The translations under genes and the position numbers were made by a program. A stretch of 64,000 bases of DNA from positions 14,161,501 through 14,225,500 of the forward strand of contig NC_090777.1 in the NCBI RefSeq assembly GCF_040054535.1, in the 5' to 3' direction. A model generated the notes under the pieces. It did not search any database and was not told the DNA's origin. It saw only the letters and a program-made list of their open reading frames with translations. The DNA comes from Antennarius striatus. Lineage: Eukaryota; Chordata; Actinopteri; Lophiiformes; Antennariidae. Of the stretch, positions 47,566 to 59,367 are shown in pieces; the first letter of the stretch is position 1, and each line of letters begins with the position of its first letter.

Positions 47566-48561
47566 TGATGTTTGAAAGATGGAAGACAAAAAAGTTCACT
47601 GTTAAATTGTGACACTGAAATATTTTCTGACTTGATTTTTGGATAACAAAAGATTTTATTTTTTTGATAAAGAAATATTTTATTTAATATTTCATTTTTT
47701 TTTCCAGAGAAACATTTTATTTGTTGTATTTAAACTTCTACTGTTGGTGTTGGCAAGTTTTTATTCAGCCAAGCTTATCCTATTTTTCAATTGTACAGTT
47801 ACAATGTTGGGAAGTTGCAATACATATCAATGCAATAAGTTCTATGTCCCTGTGTTTTGTCTTTCCTTGGTCTGGAACTTCTGCGAGTTTTGAGGCATTG
47901 CCAGCCTTAAAATCTCATTTGTAAATACTTTATAAGGCATAGATCCACTTTAGATGAGCTCACACAAAATGCTTAATTAACGAGTAGTAAGTACTTTGTA
48001 ACAGCCTGAATGCATAAATTCCTTCATTAATAACTGTTTATAAGCCATCCATTGGAAATGGAATTTGTGAGATTTTATAAAGCATCTACTAACACACTAA
48101 CAATTAGTACATGTCTGAATAGTGGGCATGTAAGAGCATGCAGACACAAACATCTAAATATATTGTTCATTATTTACATAGGCTTTCTAAATGATCCTAC
48201 AAACAACTGAGAAATCCTAACTAACTGGTGGGTAAGTGATGTAATACTTAATTTAGAAATGCTGAATTCATCATTTATATGGATGAGCTTATTAATGAAG
48301 AGTAAAACATTTATAACTGCGATTAGTAAACCACATGCTAATGAGTATTTACGTCAGAATCGTGTTTTATAAATGATGAATTCAGTGTTTACTAATCCAT
48401 AACTACTGTGCTTCTAAATGATGAGTAAAACATTTATAGCTGCGTTTATAAACTACATACTAATGAGTATTCATGCGTTATAGATGATGAATTCAATATT
48501 TATTAATGCTTAACTAATGCTTAATAGTGTGTACTCATTATAAAGTGTTATCAACATTGTG

Positions 48562-48900
48562 AATAATACTGATATTGGCTTCCACATAATAAAATACACT
48601 ACAATTTCTATTATTATTGTCTAATATCTTCTATCGGCAATGTTGATTTATTGAACTTTCTTCAAATGCTTCAATAAACACTATTTAGTAAATTTGAATT
48701 TTTTTATTTTGGATTTTGCCTTTATAAAAACCTAAACAAAAAACAGCATAGAAGAAAAAATAAACATTTAAAGAAAATTGACAAACATGTTGCCTGATTA
48801 TAAATTAAAAGCCCATTTGTTGTCCTCACAGTAACTGTAATTTCCAACGATGAAAAGGGGGTTACAAATATAGTCCACAGGGACATTGTACAATCCAAAA
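48562..48900. other. AT-rich flank within the third lectin relic
   Basis: After the exon 1 remnant the DNA is AT-rich with no recognisable feature before the conserved 5' block. Confidence 0.4.
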
Positions 48901-49360
48901 CAGTCAGGTCTAGGTTTATAGCTCAGCACAGGACAGGTTCCCACGTCTGTCTTTCTGTTTGTCTGTCTGTTGTCTGTCTGTGTGCCCGTCTGTCCCTCTG
49001 TCTATCCATACGTCCATATGTCCGTGCTCTGTATGTCCCTCTATCTTTAAATATAATGTCTTGGAGTACCTTGGAGCAGCAAGGTGATGAAGTTGTATTT
49101 GTAGGTGTAGGAAGCAGAATGTAACATTCTGCTGGAAAGGAAACATTCTTTACCTTCTTTCTCTAGATCATTCTGTTTTGCAACATCCACATCATCAGTT
49201 GATTTTAGCATTCGGTAATTACAATAAATATCGAATTATATATGACCACAACCCTGAGTAAATGATAAAATACTCTCATGAGTAAATAGATATCTTAGGA
49301 ATTGTTTGTAAGTGAATCAGTTATGTGAATATGATCCTATAAAAAGAGGGGTGTTAACAA

Positions 49361-49510
49361 CTAGGGATGAGCGAGTACACCACAATCTGTATCTGTATCT
49401 GTTCAACCATCTAAATTATCTGTATCCGTATCTGTATTCAGAATGGGTGGGGCTTAACCTGAAAGTGGGTGTGGTTTGTGGTTTGGGGCTTAAATCGCTA
49501 CATTATTTTA
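49361..49510. repeat. Terminal fragment of an unclassified fish repeat
   Basis: CTAGGGATGAGCGAGTACAC followed by repeated CTGTATCTGTATCTG, then GGGTGGGGCTTAACCTGAAA. A related phrase occurs near 38336-38390. Looks like one end of a hAT-type element; the other end was not found. Confidence 0.4.
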
Positions 49511-50908
49511 AGTCTGAAATTGATATGGACTTTTTTTTAAAAATTCATTTATTTCAGGCAAGGCAAGGAAAAAACAACACAAATAAGTAAATAAATTAGC
49601 AAAGAAAATAACTCAACAATACAATTCTGCCTGAAAATGAGTGGGAAGAAGAAAACTTATTCAATCCCACCCCAGTTTCTCATTCAGACAGAGATTAACA
49701 CATTGAGCTTCACTGCTACTTCATTCAAGGACAATTATACGATAATTGCATCATGATGACATCACCATAGGCAACAATGATTATTACATTGTAATAGCAA
49801 TTTATACAACAATGTAAGGAATGCACGATATACCAACAATGGTAATGGACAATATACTAACAATGGTAATGGACAAAATACCAACAAGAGTAATTAACAA
49901 AATGCCAATGATGGTAAGCAAAACATTGAGCACATGTTAACACTGCGAAACAGAATAACAGCAGTCTCAGTTAAAGACCCTCATCTCTATATTTTGACCA
50001 AACACGATGTTTATATAACAGTTTGAATTGATGAGTACTTTGACATTTCTTGTGTTGTAAGTCCAGTTTTTTTTCAGAGTTTCACTCCGCACACAGACAC
50101 ATAAAAAAGTTTATGAGTGGTTTGAGCTCTCGGCAATGAAAAATATCCCAAATCTCTCAAGTTATGAGCCCTGACTGGAGTTATAAAGAATCGTTGGACG
50201 TTGGTGGTAATAATTTGTTGAATGCTTTATATAAAAGTATTGATGCATTATGTTGTACAAGATCATCAAATTTTAGTAACTTTGACTGTGTAAACAGGTT
50301 AAAAGTCTGTTCAAGAAAATCAACCTTGTGAATGATCCGCACTGCTCTTTTCTGTAATATGATCAGAGGAATAATTGTGTCCTGGTAAGTATTTCCCCAA
50401 ACTTCAACACAATATGTAAGGTATGGGAGGACCAAGGTGCAGTATAAAGTATGGAGTGCATTTCCATCAAGGTATAGTTTTGCTTTATTTATAATTGAGA
50501 GGGTTTTGGAGATTTTTGTTTTTATGTGTCAGATAGGTTTCCACGACAATTTACTATCAATTATAACTCCTAAAAATTTATTTTCACATACAATTTAAAT
50601 TTGGGTGCCATCAATACTTTTTTTTTGTTCAGACATTATGTTGTGATTTCCAAACACCGTTACCTTGGTTTTATTTATGTTCAAAGATAATTTATTTGTG
50701 TCCATCCATTCTTATATTGTCTTTAGTTCCCTGTTTACTGCATTTACAAGCTCAAAATAATCATCACTGCTGTAAAATATATTTATGTCATCTGCAAATA
50801 GTATGAGTTTCAGTGCTTTGGTTGTGTTAAATATATCATTTATGTACAGATTAAACAGTTTTGGCCCCAACACTGACCCCTGGGGGACATCACAAGCAAT
50901 GCCAAGTA

Positions 50909-51240
50909 CAGTGATACCTCTACTTACCAATGTCTCTACTCTACTGTCTCTACTCTACGAAATGTCTCAGCAGGAAAACATTACCTCTACTTACGAAAGA
51001 AATTTTGACTTACGTAATGTAAAAACACAGTATCGGATGACACTCGAATAAAAACACAGTATCGATTGATACTCAAATCTCCCACAGGTTCCTGAACGCA
51101 ACATTCTCATAGCTGCTCTGCCATTGGCTATTATCTTCCTGGCATCCCATTGGCTAAGAGGGATGCCACTCCACCTCTGTGTAGAGCTAGAGCGGTGCTT
51201 GTGGAGTTTCTTGGCATTGGCACTTGACCCCTGAGATAGT
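50909..51240. mobile_element. Tigger/mariner-like MITE inside the LINE
   Basis: Begins ACAGTGATACCTCTACTTAC where the LINE frame (IACDVPQG) is interrupted. Repeats CTCTACTTACGAAA and CACAGTATCG..TGACACTCGA. The second end is not clear. Confidence 0.5.
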
Positions 51241-51410
51241 CTGATAGTTTTGTGCAAATATAATAACTTTATAATAACTTTAGCTTAATTTTGTCCTGCT
51301 TTTATTTGGCCTCACTGTTTTGGCTCTTTGTTGCCATATGTATCCTGCTTTTGCCTTGTTTGTCAAAGCACTTTCTAAACTTTTGTTTTTAAAGGTGCTA
51401 TATAAATAAA

Positions 51411-51493
<83 letters not shown>

Positions 51494-51510
51494 TATTATT
51501 ATTATTATGT
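51241..51510 (+). repeat. LINE/SINE 3' end with (TTA)n tail
   Basis: AAAGGTGCTATATAAATAAA directly precedes a TTA array of about 31 units (51411-51507), typical of an L2-type 3' tail grown into a microsatellite. Confidence 0.75.
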
Positions 51511-52920
51511 TATCGGTTAATTTATTTTTGTACATCTTATATCTTTGTTCCACTTCTTTTGTTTTTAGTTTGATAAAAGATTTGTAGAGATTGTTTTTCT
51601 TTTTACAGGCATTCATTATTCAGTTGGTGATCCAAGGGCTTTGTGATGCTTTTCCTTCATATCATATTCTTTCACATGACAGTGATTATTATACATGGAA
51701 GTGAAGATGTCTAAAAAAGTACAATAAGCACTGTCTACATTAGGGTCACTGCACACTAAAGTTCAATCCTGGAGCGCTAAACTATTGTTTAGGGCTTGGA
51801 TCGTTTCATCAGTTAATATTCGTTTAGAGATTTTTGCCATATTGTCTTTAGTTTTCTTGAAATTACCATCATACAAAGTAAAAACAGGTAAGTGATCAGT
51901 TATGTCACATAAAAATAGGCCACTAGTGATTTGATTTCCCATAATATTAGTAAAGATGTTATCAATGATTGTGGCACTATATTCTGCTCGGTTTTGTTAT
52001 AGTTGGATACAGAGACAAGCTGTACATTGTGTCAGTGAAGTCATCGACAGTTTTGTGCTTGGTTGGATTTAACAAATCAATGTCAAAACCACCTCAGATA
52101 AATATGGTTTTTTAATTGACAGTTGAAAACAGTCTACCAATCCAGTCTGTGAAAGTTTCTATATTTGAACCAGGTGCCCAGTATACACAACTCATGATGA
52201 TATTTGTCTTTGTGTCATTTAGAATTTCTATTGTTAAGCATCCAAATAATCCCTCCACAGCTGTTGTCATATTAGTTACAACTTTGAATTTAACAGATTT
52301 GTGAATGTATAAGGCAACCCCCCCCTCCTGTTTTACGTACCCTGTTTATACATCTTAATTCATAGTCATCAAGACAAAAATCAATACCTTTGTCATCATT
52401 GAACTAGGTTTTAGTTATTGCAATGATGCTAAATGGACGAGTGAAATGTTGCAAGTAGTCTTTGATAGGCTCAAAAAATGTGTGCATGCTTCGACTATTA
52501 AAATGGATTATTGACAGGTTATCTGCTGAGTTTACACTGTTTTCATAATGTTCTTGGGTGAAATAATTACAGTTTTTAACAATGGCAGAGAGGAAATTAT
52601 TATCAGGGTCTATTTCAGTATCTGTGGTGGTGTGCTTTTGATACTCACACGTTTCTGGTTCTATTTGTTGATGCTGTAGGATCTTCTGTAACATGTCCAT
52701 ATTGGTGCTTGGTGTAGTCTGTGTTCTTGGTGTGTTTGGCATTGTGATGATGAAGAGTCACAAGCTGCATCAACGTCAATACTGCTCAAGATCTTCTATG
52801 TTCTTCATTACCAAGACTTTTGCTGCCTCCGGTGTCCCATTTAGTTTGATGAAGATCTTACAGTTCATTACTCAGGTGTGCTGGATTGATCAGAAATTGC
52901 AATATCTATTGTTTTTTTAA

Positions 52921-53234
52921 AACTATTCACAGAACAGCCTCAAAATTGAGATTCAAATCAATGTTTTTGATCACAAAAGTAAGAGAACTATTTACAGAAC
53001 AGTTTTTTATTAACTTAGAACATGAAGTGCATTAATGAATACAGTACAACACATGCAAGAAATTATGAACTACAAAGTATGCATGAATAAAAATTGTTAT
53101 ATTTAAAACAACTTTCTATTTTTTTTATTTTATTTTTTTTAAAGTTTTATGATCAAACAGTTTTTTTCCAATTATTTAGTTTTACCACCTAATGTTCTTA
53201 TCATTTTTTTGTACACAAAGTTAAACAATGTTGA
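52921..53234. other. AT-rich DNA, nothing recognised
   Basis: Poly-T runs and AT-rich sequence between the LINE and the piggyBac terminus. Confidence 0.4.
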
Positions 53235-54890
53235 TTAACACTAGAACTCCCAAGGCAGTAATTTTGACTGGTTTCAAAATTTACAATGTCATAACTTGGT
53301 TTAAAAAAACTTGTCTACCTATAGGAGCCTGACTTTTCCTAAAGGTGTGTATATTTTATTTTGACATTGTTTGATCATTAAAATTTCAAAACCCAAAAGA
53401 GATCTCAGTAGTGACTGCTCAAATATTATTTGTATATAATTTGGATTATCAACAAAATATCCAAGAATTGGTGGAATACATAAAAACACACCAGGACACT
53501 AAATTAAGACTATAATGATTGAGTGTTTTATTTATTTAATTGACACAACATAACTTCTCTACAATTACAGATACAAATTCAAACTTTGAAATAGAAACAA
53601 ATGTAACTTTGTGAAATAAAAACAATTGTATCCTGCATCAAAATATGTTGGTGTCATCATTAGACCTTAACAATGAAAATGATTAAGTATTATGAATAGT
53701 CCAAAATGCTGTGATGGCTGCCAGCCAGCTGGAGACACTGACGTTACGAAGCCAAGATGTTTTGCTTATGGCTCCCAATCACAGTCAACACAGGTAACCT
53801 GTACCTTCCTTGTGCAGCTCCTACTACCTTATGACATTTGACACAATTATCTTGCTTTATTTTCCTTGCAGATTTGCTTTATTTTTCTAACTCATTCTTC
53901 ACCTAGCACTGCCTTCTCCTCCTCATCTTCTGCTGCTCCAAATGAGTTTCTTGCACCGTCATTTGTCAGGCTATTGCTTTCATGTGTCCTGAGCAAAGTT
54001 CCTTTTTGAGTCGCATTATGAGGTTCCTCTGTGACATCGTCTTATTGGTGCACTTCTTGAACAGGATCGAAGCATTTATGGTAGCCAGGTTAAGAATATT
54101 AGGAAAAACCAACCAATGGCCATCGTCATGTAGGCACTTACACTGAATATTCCCTCCCCGTTTGATCAAGCACATCTACTCCAACTTTGGTTCTGATGTG
54201 GTACTGTAGGAACAGTCTCCAGTTTAGCCTCATGGCCACTTGTGATGTTGAAACCTGTGTGGACTGTGATTAGAATTGTGACATTTTTCCTTGGTTAGCA
54301 TTGATAGATTGTTCGGGTTGCATTGTCACATTTCAGCACCTCTTTAGTGTGCCGGGCCCTTTGCTCCTCTATAGATGGAGGAAGCTCTTGTCTACTCTTA
54401 TTTACTGGACCAACTGGCTGGTTTTCTGGGTCTTTAGTGCCTTAGAAAGTCCAAGTGAAGTAAAGAAGTTATCAGTGGTGATATTTCCCCCCGTCAACAC
54501 AAGTTACCTGTGTTGACTGGGTGTTATAAGGCATAAGCAACAACTTGGCGTTGTAACATCAGTGTCTCCAGCTGGCTGGCAGCCATCACAGCATTATTGC
54601 ATGTTCATAATATTAATAATTTTTATTGTTAAGGTCTCATGATGACACCAATCTATTTTGAAGCAGGATAAAATTGTTTTAATTTCACAGAGGTACACTT
54701 GTTTTTATTTCACAGTTTGAGTTTGGATGTGTAATTGCAGAGATAGATTGATTGATAGATAGACACTTTATTAATCCTGGAGGAAATTCAGATATATTCT
54801 TAGATATTTTCAATGACAATCCATGTTATATACAAATATTGCTCGAGCAGTCAAAATCACTGTCTATGGGAGTTTTAGTAGTTGCAGAAT
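53235..54890 (-). mobile_element. piggyBac-like element with long inverted ends (copy B)
   Basis: TTAA at 53235-53238 is followed by CACTAGAACTCCCAAGGCAG. The far end has ATGGGAGTTTTAGTAGTT (about 54865-54885). Inner arms pair over about 350 bp, e.g. GTGATGGCTGCCAGCCAGCT (53710) with AGCTGGCTGGCAGCCATCAC (54563). Minus-strand frame 54175-53966 reads LATINASILFKKCTNKTMSQ, the conserved piggyBac region. A Rex1-like LINE tail (54745-54790, ACTTTATTAATCCTGGAGGA) is inserted in the right arm. Closely related to copy A in the left arm. Confidence 0.7.
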
Positions 54891-54956
54891 TCTGAGAGGT
54901 AAAAAAGTAAAGTGTGTTTGCGTGTGTGTGTGTTTCTGCACGTGTGTCTGACTAAG

Positions 54957-54958
<2 letters not shown>

Positions 54959-55046
<88 letters not shown>

Positions 55047-55050
55047 AGAC
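54959..55050. repeat. (GT)n(GA)n microsatellite, right arm
   Basis: About 36 GT units followed by GAGAGAGA. Mirror image of the CA/CT array at 38802-38930. Confidence 0.93.
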
Positions 55051-55335
55051 GCACAACGTGTGTGTGCGTCTGTGCGCGCTATGTAACAGTTAAAATATCT
55101 ATACAGTATATAAATCATTACTTTGAACTGAAGTGAGAAAGTGTCAAAGTTTTGCGAGATCTCGCAAAGATGGAGCCTTTTTTCTCTCCATGCCTTTTCT
55201 TCTCCATGTCACCTTAGGGGCTCCGTATAAATGCACCGCGTACACGCAACAAAACAAAACAAGAAACAAGTTCACCAAGTAACCTTAAACAGACCGAAAT
55301 GGAGACAAGCTGAAGAAAACCTAAGGATATCAACA
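55051..55335 (-). repeat. Right-arm copy of the 38.55-38.76 kb sequence
   Basis: CAAAACAAGAAACAAGTTCA, CCAAGTAACCTTAAACAGAC and GCTGAAGAAAACCTAAGGAT are the reverse complements, with few changes, of sequence at 38553-38633. This anchors the two arms. Confidence 0.75.
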
Positions 55336-55734
55336 TGAACTACAGCGAAGCCATGCACAGAGACATCAATCATATCTATATCTGTACCGACAAGCAGCGG
55401 ACCTCCTCCACCCACCACTGAATGGCCGCAGCACTGCTGTCCTTTATTAAATAGAATGTGGAATCCTTGTGACTCTCTCTCAACCTGACACGGTCCTGCA
55501 GTCCTCCAGGACAGAGTGGTAGTGTCGCGGCTGACGGCAAGGAGTAGACCCGGGTAGACCCGCCCTCAGGTGGCCAGAGATACCGGGAGTCTCACCCGAT
55601 TGGTCAGGACTCATGTCACATCACTCACCACCTCCCCACTGTGCTGCCAACCAATCACCACTGCTTTCTAAAGCCAGGGCAACAACTTCCTAGGACCCCA
55701 GAGTGCATCTGAGCTGTCCTAAAAGGAGCCTGAC

Positions 55735-55952
55735 TACATTTTTAAACAACACGATAACGATAACGTAATAAAGCGTAGGGAATTTACAACAATAAGTTTT
55801 GTTTTTTAAATATTTTTTAGCTATAAGTAGAATATCTTTCTATTTTTTTCTGTTAAGTATTATTTTTTTATTTTGTGATTAATCTCCAGGGACCCGCAAG
55901 GGAGGCACTAAAGAGCCGCGTGCGGCTCCGGAGCCGCAGGTTGCAGACCCCT
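55735..55952 (-). mobile_element. hAT terminal fragment, same family as 43032-45847
   Basis: On the minus strand it starts CAGGGGTCTGCAACCTGCGG then CTCCGGAGCCGCACGCGGCT, close to the left end of the nested hAT element. The remainder is deleted. Confidence 0.6.
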
Positions 55953-55965
55953 GCAACCTGCGCTT

Positions 55966-56168
55966 AGACAGCGCTAAAACCTGCGCTAAAACAGAGCTTA
56001 GCCTCTAAGCGCTGTTTTCTGGGGTTATCGACTGTTGTGTGGTTGCAGTACAGACACCCTGCCAAAGATGGCGCCCACGTTTCCAATGAATGGGGCACCG
56101 AGTAATGAAACAGATTTTGGCACAATTGTCCCAAATGGTTTGAATGGGGTGCCATTCAGACATCAGTA
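55966..56168 (-). repeat. Terminal part of an unclassified transposon family
   Basis: Matches 63676-63850 in inverse orientation: TGTTTTCTGGGGTTATCGAC, GTGGTTGCAGTACAG, CACCGAGTAATGAAACAG, GGTGCCATTCAGACATCA. Similar phrases occur near 26330. Confidence 0.5.
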
Positions 56169-56500
56169 GGGGTACTTATTCTCATCCCAGTCGATCCACA
56201 CTCTTCGATGATGCCAGTATACATATGATGTCATTTACAAAAACAAGAGACAAAATTCCAAGAGATCCATGTTTAATGAAACAAAGCAAAAAGCAGGGAA
56301 ATACAAGAAAAACAGAAGTACAAAAAACACCTGGCCCAGTACCAAAGTCCGAACTGACTTATAAAGCTTCAGGGTAACCAACCCGATCAGGTGTAGACAC
56401 AAGCAACAGGTGTGGAGAGGAGCAACAGGTGTGGAGACGAGGCTCCCCCCACAAGTTCGGCCTCTCCTCCAGCACAGAGGAGCACCAACACCTTACCATG
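56169..56500. other. Intergenic, nothing recognised
   Basis: Contains two copies of GCAACAGGTGTGGAGA near 56404-56435; otherwise featureless. Confidence 0.35.
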
Positions 56501-56504
56501 ACAC

Positions 56505-57200
56505 AGTCAGGTTTTAGGGAACATCATAGTACATAAATGGCATTGATCAAAAAGACTTGCTTCTCTATTTGGTCTCTTGGACCTTATATTTCAGCCTTTG
56601 ATACTGTCAACCATCTTTTGAAATGACCGGACAAAACTGTTGGTATTAAGGGATCAGCAGTGATGTGGTTTCACTGATCCATTCCAGTTTGTAAATGTTA
56701 ACAATAACTCTTCCCAGTCCACTACTGTTAGCTATGGGGTTCCTCAAGGCTCGGTTCTTGGACCAGTGCGTTTTATCTTATACATGCTTCTTTTAGGTAA
56801 TTTTATAAGGAAACCCTCAATTTCATACGCAGAACTACAGGAGTACATTAAAAAGATTAAAGATTGAATGACCAACAACGTTTTGCTCTTAAATTCTGAC
56901 AAAACTGCAGTCATTGTGCTTGACCCAAAGAACTGTTAGTGATTTAACCACCTGGGATTGCGTTATTGCAGAAGCCGAAACCACTTAATGGAATCTAGAT
57001 GTCATTTTTGATCAGTATCTATCGCTTAACTCACACATGAAACTGATTTCTAGAACCACCTTTTTCCATCTTCATAAAATCTAAAATCAGGCATATTTTA
57101 ACAGAGAATGATGCAGAGAACTTAATCCATGCTTTTATCACATCCAGACTAGACTATTATAACTCAGGCTGTCCCAAGAAGTCATTTAAGATCCTTCGGT
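56505..57200 (+). mobile_element. L2 LINE reverse-transcriptase fragment, degraded
   Basis: Translated pieces: FDTVNH near 56600; [20 protein letters not shown] (56730-56790); WMTNNVLLLNSDKTAVIVLD (56870-56930); RLDYYNSGCPKK (about 57150). This is the L2 polymerase order, with the FADD segment deleted and several stops. Confidence 0.8.
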
Positions 57201-57373
57201 TAATCGAGATTGCTGTTTCCCATGTACTGAGTAGAACGAGTGCCTTTTCCTGTTGTGTGCCGGTAATGTTTACACTGTGATAGGTAAGGATGAATTGATA
57301 ATTGTTAGTTGTCCGGATGTACCTGTCAGGGGTGTGGACTCTAAGCTTTATTGAGGAGATATGAGGGGGAGAG

Positions 57374-57705
57374 GAGCGGCATGGTGGCGCAGTGGGTAGC
57401 GCTGGTTTCGAGTCCCGGTCTGTGCGGAGTTTGCATGTTCTCTCCGTGTCTGCGTGGGTTCTCTCCAGCTTACTCCCACCTCCAAAAACATTCGCTTCAG
57501 GTTAATTGGCCAGTCAAAAATTGCCCGTAGGGCTGAGTGTGGGTGTGCTTGGTTGTCCGTCTTTGTGTGTGGCTCTACAGCACACTGGCGTCGTGCCCAG
57601 AGTGTCCCCCGCCTCAAGCCCTATGCCAACTGTTATAGGATCCAGCTCCCTGTGACCCGCTGCAGCGGACAAAAAAGCGAGAGAAAATGAAGGAATGAAT
57701 GAGGG
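57374..57705 (+). repeat. DANA-like SINE
   Basis: GGAGCGGCATGGTGGCGCAG at the tRNA-like 5' end, TTTGCATGTTCTCTCCGTGT, GGCGTCGTGCCCAGAGTGTC and a (GAATGAAT) 3' tail. The box B region is shortened. Confidence 0.85.
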
Positions 57706-58312
57706 GGGAGAAGAGGAAATCAGGTATCATGTAGCGCCAGTAAAGAAACCTGCAGCTACTAATAAATCAATTGGACTACAAAAGACCCTTCCTTTCAGCA
57801 TGTGGACAGGATAAAAGTCACATCTGGGCAATCGATTGATACAGCTGCAGCTTAGTTGGATTTTTGGATCCTACTGGAAAGTGGGCGACTCAATTCTGGA
57901 TTACCTCTCTCTCTCCGGTGGGACCGAGCTTTTGTTTTTTGTAGTGACATTTGTGGCCCCGGCCAGGTGTGTGGGTTTCTTGTTTCCTACATTTTCTGGA
58001 TTATATTTCTTTTGGTTATTTGTCCTTCCCACTGCTAAACAATCCAGAGATGGCAGCCTTTCTGTTTCGGCAGGGATTGCTGCATAAATTGGACTTTACG
58101 TAAAAGATTTGTAGACTGCAATACTGCTGGGGAAAACATGGCTAATGTCTATGGATTATTTTATCTGAATCTTCAAAAATACAGAATATTCAAAAATACG
58201 GGAAACACGGGATCATGTAAAAAAGTCACATTAACAAATATTTTATATTAAAATATTAATTTACATTTATTAAAGCAATAACTTTTATAGTAAAAAACTG
58301 AAACATTTGTGC
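57706..58312. other. Intergenic, possible retroelement 5' region
   Basis: Promoter-like or leader-like DNA (GGACCGAGCTTTTGTTTTTT, GGCCCCGGCCAGGTGTGTGG) without a convincing protein. An 83-codon hydrophobic frame at 57836-58087 has no recognised match, and I do not call it a gene. Confidence 0.35.
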
Positions 58313-58445
58313 TCCACAGTGCACTGGCATTGCGCTCAGAGTGTCCCCAACCCCCCACCCCTCACCTGAAAGTCTGCTGGGATAGGTTCCAGCAACCCCC
58401 CTGACACTCAAAAGCAGAAGAATGAATGGATGGATGAATGAATGA
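58313..58445 (+). repeat. 3' fragment of a DANA-like SINE
   Basis: CAGTGCACTGGCATTGCGCT, CAGAGTGTCCCC, CTGCTGGGATAGGTTCCAGC and a GAATGGATGGATGAATG tail. Confidence 0.75.
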
Positions 58446-58729
58446 AACAGTCAGTTTATAAGTAACATGTTCCATCTTTGTTATTCGTGTCAAGAGACTA
58501 TTCCTTTGTTGTAACTGAAACACTGTAAACATTAAACATGATGAGCAACTGGCCACAGCTTTTTCGCATCATAATCACAATATTTATTTTGATCTTTCTG
58601 TATGAAAGCTAACATTAAGTGTTACCACCGCTCTATTTAAACATCACAGTCACATGGCAACTCATGAATGTTTGTACATACAATTCCCACGGTATCTATT
58701 TTTTATTGCAATCTTGATAACATTCTATT

Positions 58730-58980
58730 CTTTGCTCAAGGCTTTGGCCACATGTAATTCTATATTTATTGTGTAAATGTTTTCTAATACCATCTGATGG
58801 CATGAAAATTTTGAAACTAAACCATCTACAAAAAGACATAAAGGGTGTCTCTTTTCTAGATGAATGTTAGATTCGACCAACTGCTTCTGCCAGTACAACT
58901 TCCTCTCATCATCACTGCAAGGTATGGATGTAATCTTGTCTTTCATTAAAGCATTAGTTTGATAGGGAACAGTTTTGGCC
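58730..58980 (+). promoter_or_regulatory. Conserved 5' block of CTL-2 (probable non-coding first exon and promoter)
   Basis: Inverse counterpart of 36060-36300. A donor-like GCAAGGTATGG near 58918 could end a non-coding exon that splices to the acceptor directly before the ATG at 59368. Start site not determined. Confidence 0.5.
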
Positions 58981-59367
58981 GTCTCTTGATTTTATTCACT
59001 TTTCAAGAGATATTTTTTACAACCAATATGTTTTATTGTTTGTGTCATGAGTCAATGATAGTCCAGTATGTCTATTTATGAGATGTGCATTATTGCATAG
59101 TATGCATTTTATAGAGACAAATACAAGTATTAAAGCTAGTATTAATGTAAGCATCAAGAAGTGAAGCTTTTTCATTGTTAAATCTAAAAACAAGACTGCA
59201 AACTAGAAACAGTGATATTTGCCAAATTTGAGTTAATGTGTGTAAAGTTAAATGTGCTGCACACATGAACATATAATCATTATAGCAGTGAGAATAGTCA
59301 TTATAATTACCTGGATAGTTATTTGTCTATTCAGTTTCTATGCTAACAAAATCTGATTTTCACACAG

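Larger units (their letters stand above)
42027..48552. mobile_element. 6.5-kb DNA transposon with ~806-bp terminal inverted repeats and 9-bp target duplication
   Basis: Ends GGTAACACTTTATAAAGAGT (42027) and, inverted, GATAACACTTTATAATGAGT (to 48552). The inverted similarity runs inward to about 42832 and 47747. The 9-bp AACATTGTG is duplicated at 42018-42026 and 48553-48561. Long terminal repeats plus a 9-bp duplication are typical of Mutator-like elements, but no MULE transposase was seen. The interior holds a degraded CCDC106-like frame (about 47250-47565) and a promoter-like first exon (about 46200-46410). A hAT element is nested at 43032-45847. Confidence 0.82.
41636..49320 (-). pseudogene. 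Third C-type lectin copy, relic split by a 6.5-kb transposon
   Basis: Right of the transposon, ATATTGGCTTCCAC (48569-48582) is the end of lectin exon 1 (minus), and 48910-49260 matches the conserved 5' block of CTL-1 and CTL-2. Left of it, 41636-42017 matches lectin intron 1 (CTTGTCATGATGCTCATTTC, AATTCATATAAGTGTGATCA, CATATTGTGCACATTTT). Exon 1 is broken after a few codons and exons 2-6 are not found. The copy is dead. Orientation is the same as CTL-1. Confidence 0.65.
49540..52910 (-). mobile_element. L2/CR1-type LINE, minus strand, degraded and interrupted
   Basis: Reading leftwards: endonuclease start near 52430-52520 (LSIIHFNSRSMHTFFEPIKD), reverse-transcriptase core at 50712-50910 ([36 protein letters not shown]) and thumb at 50181-50435 (LPYLTYCVEVWGNTY), then an AT-rich 3' region to about 49540. 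The catalytic FADD is present, but frames are broken by stops. Insertions at about 50910-51240 and 51240-51510 interrupt it. Confidence 0.82.

Noticed and set aside
42027-48552. hAT or Harbinger assignment for the long-TIR element
   Set aside because: The 9-bp duplication and 800-bp ends do not fit 8-bp/short-end hAT or 3-bp Harbinger; left unclassified.
57836-58087. 83-codon hydrophobic frame
   Set aside because: No recognised family, no splice context, and the region looks repeat-like.
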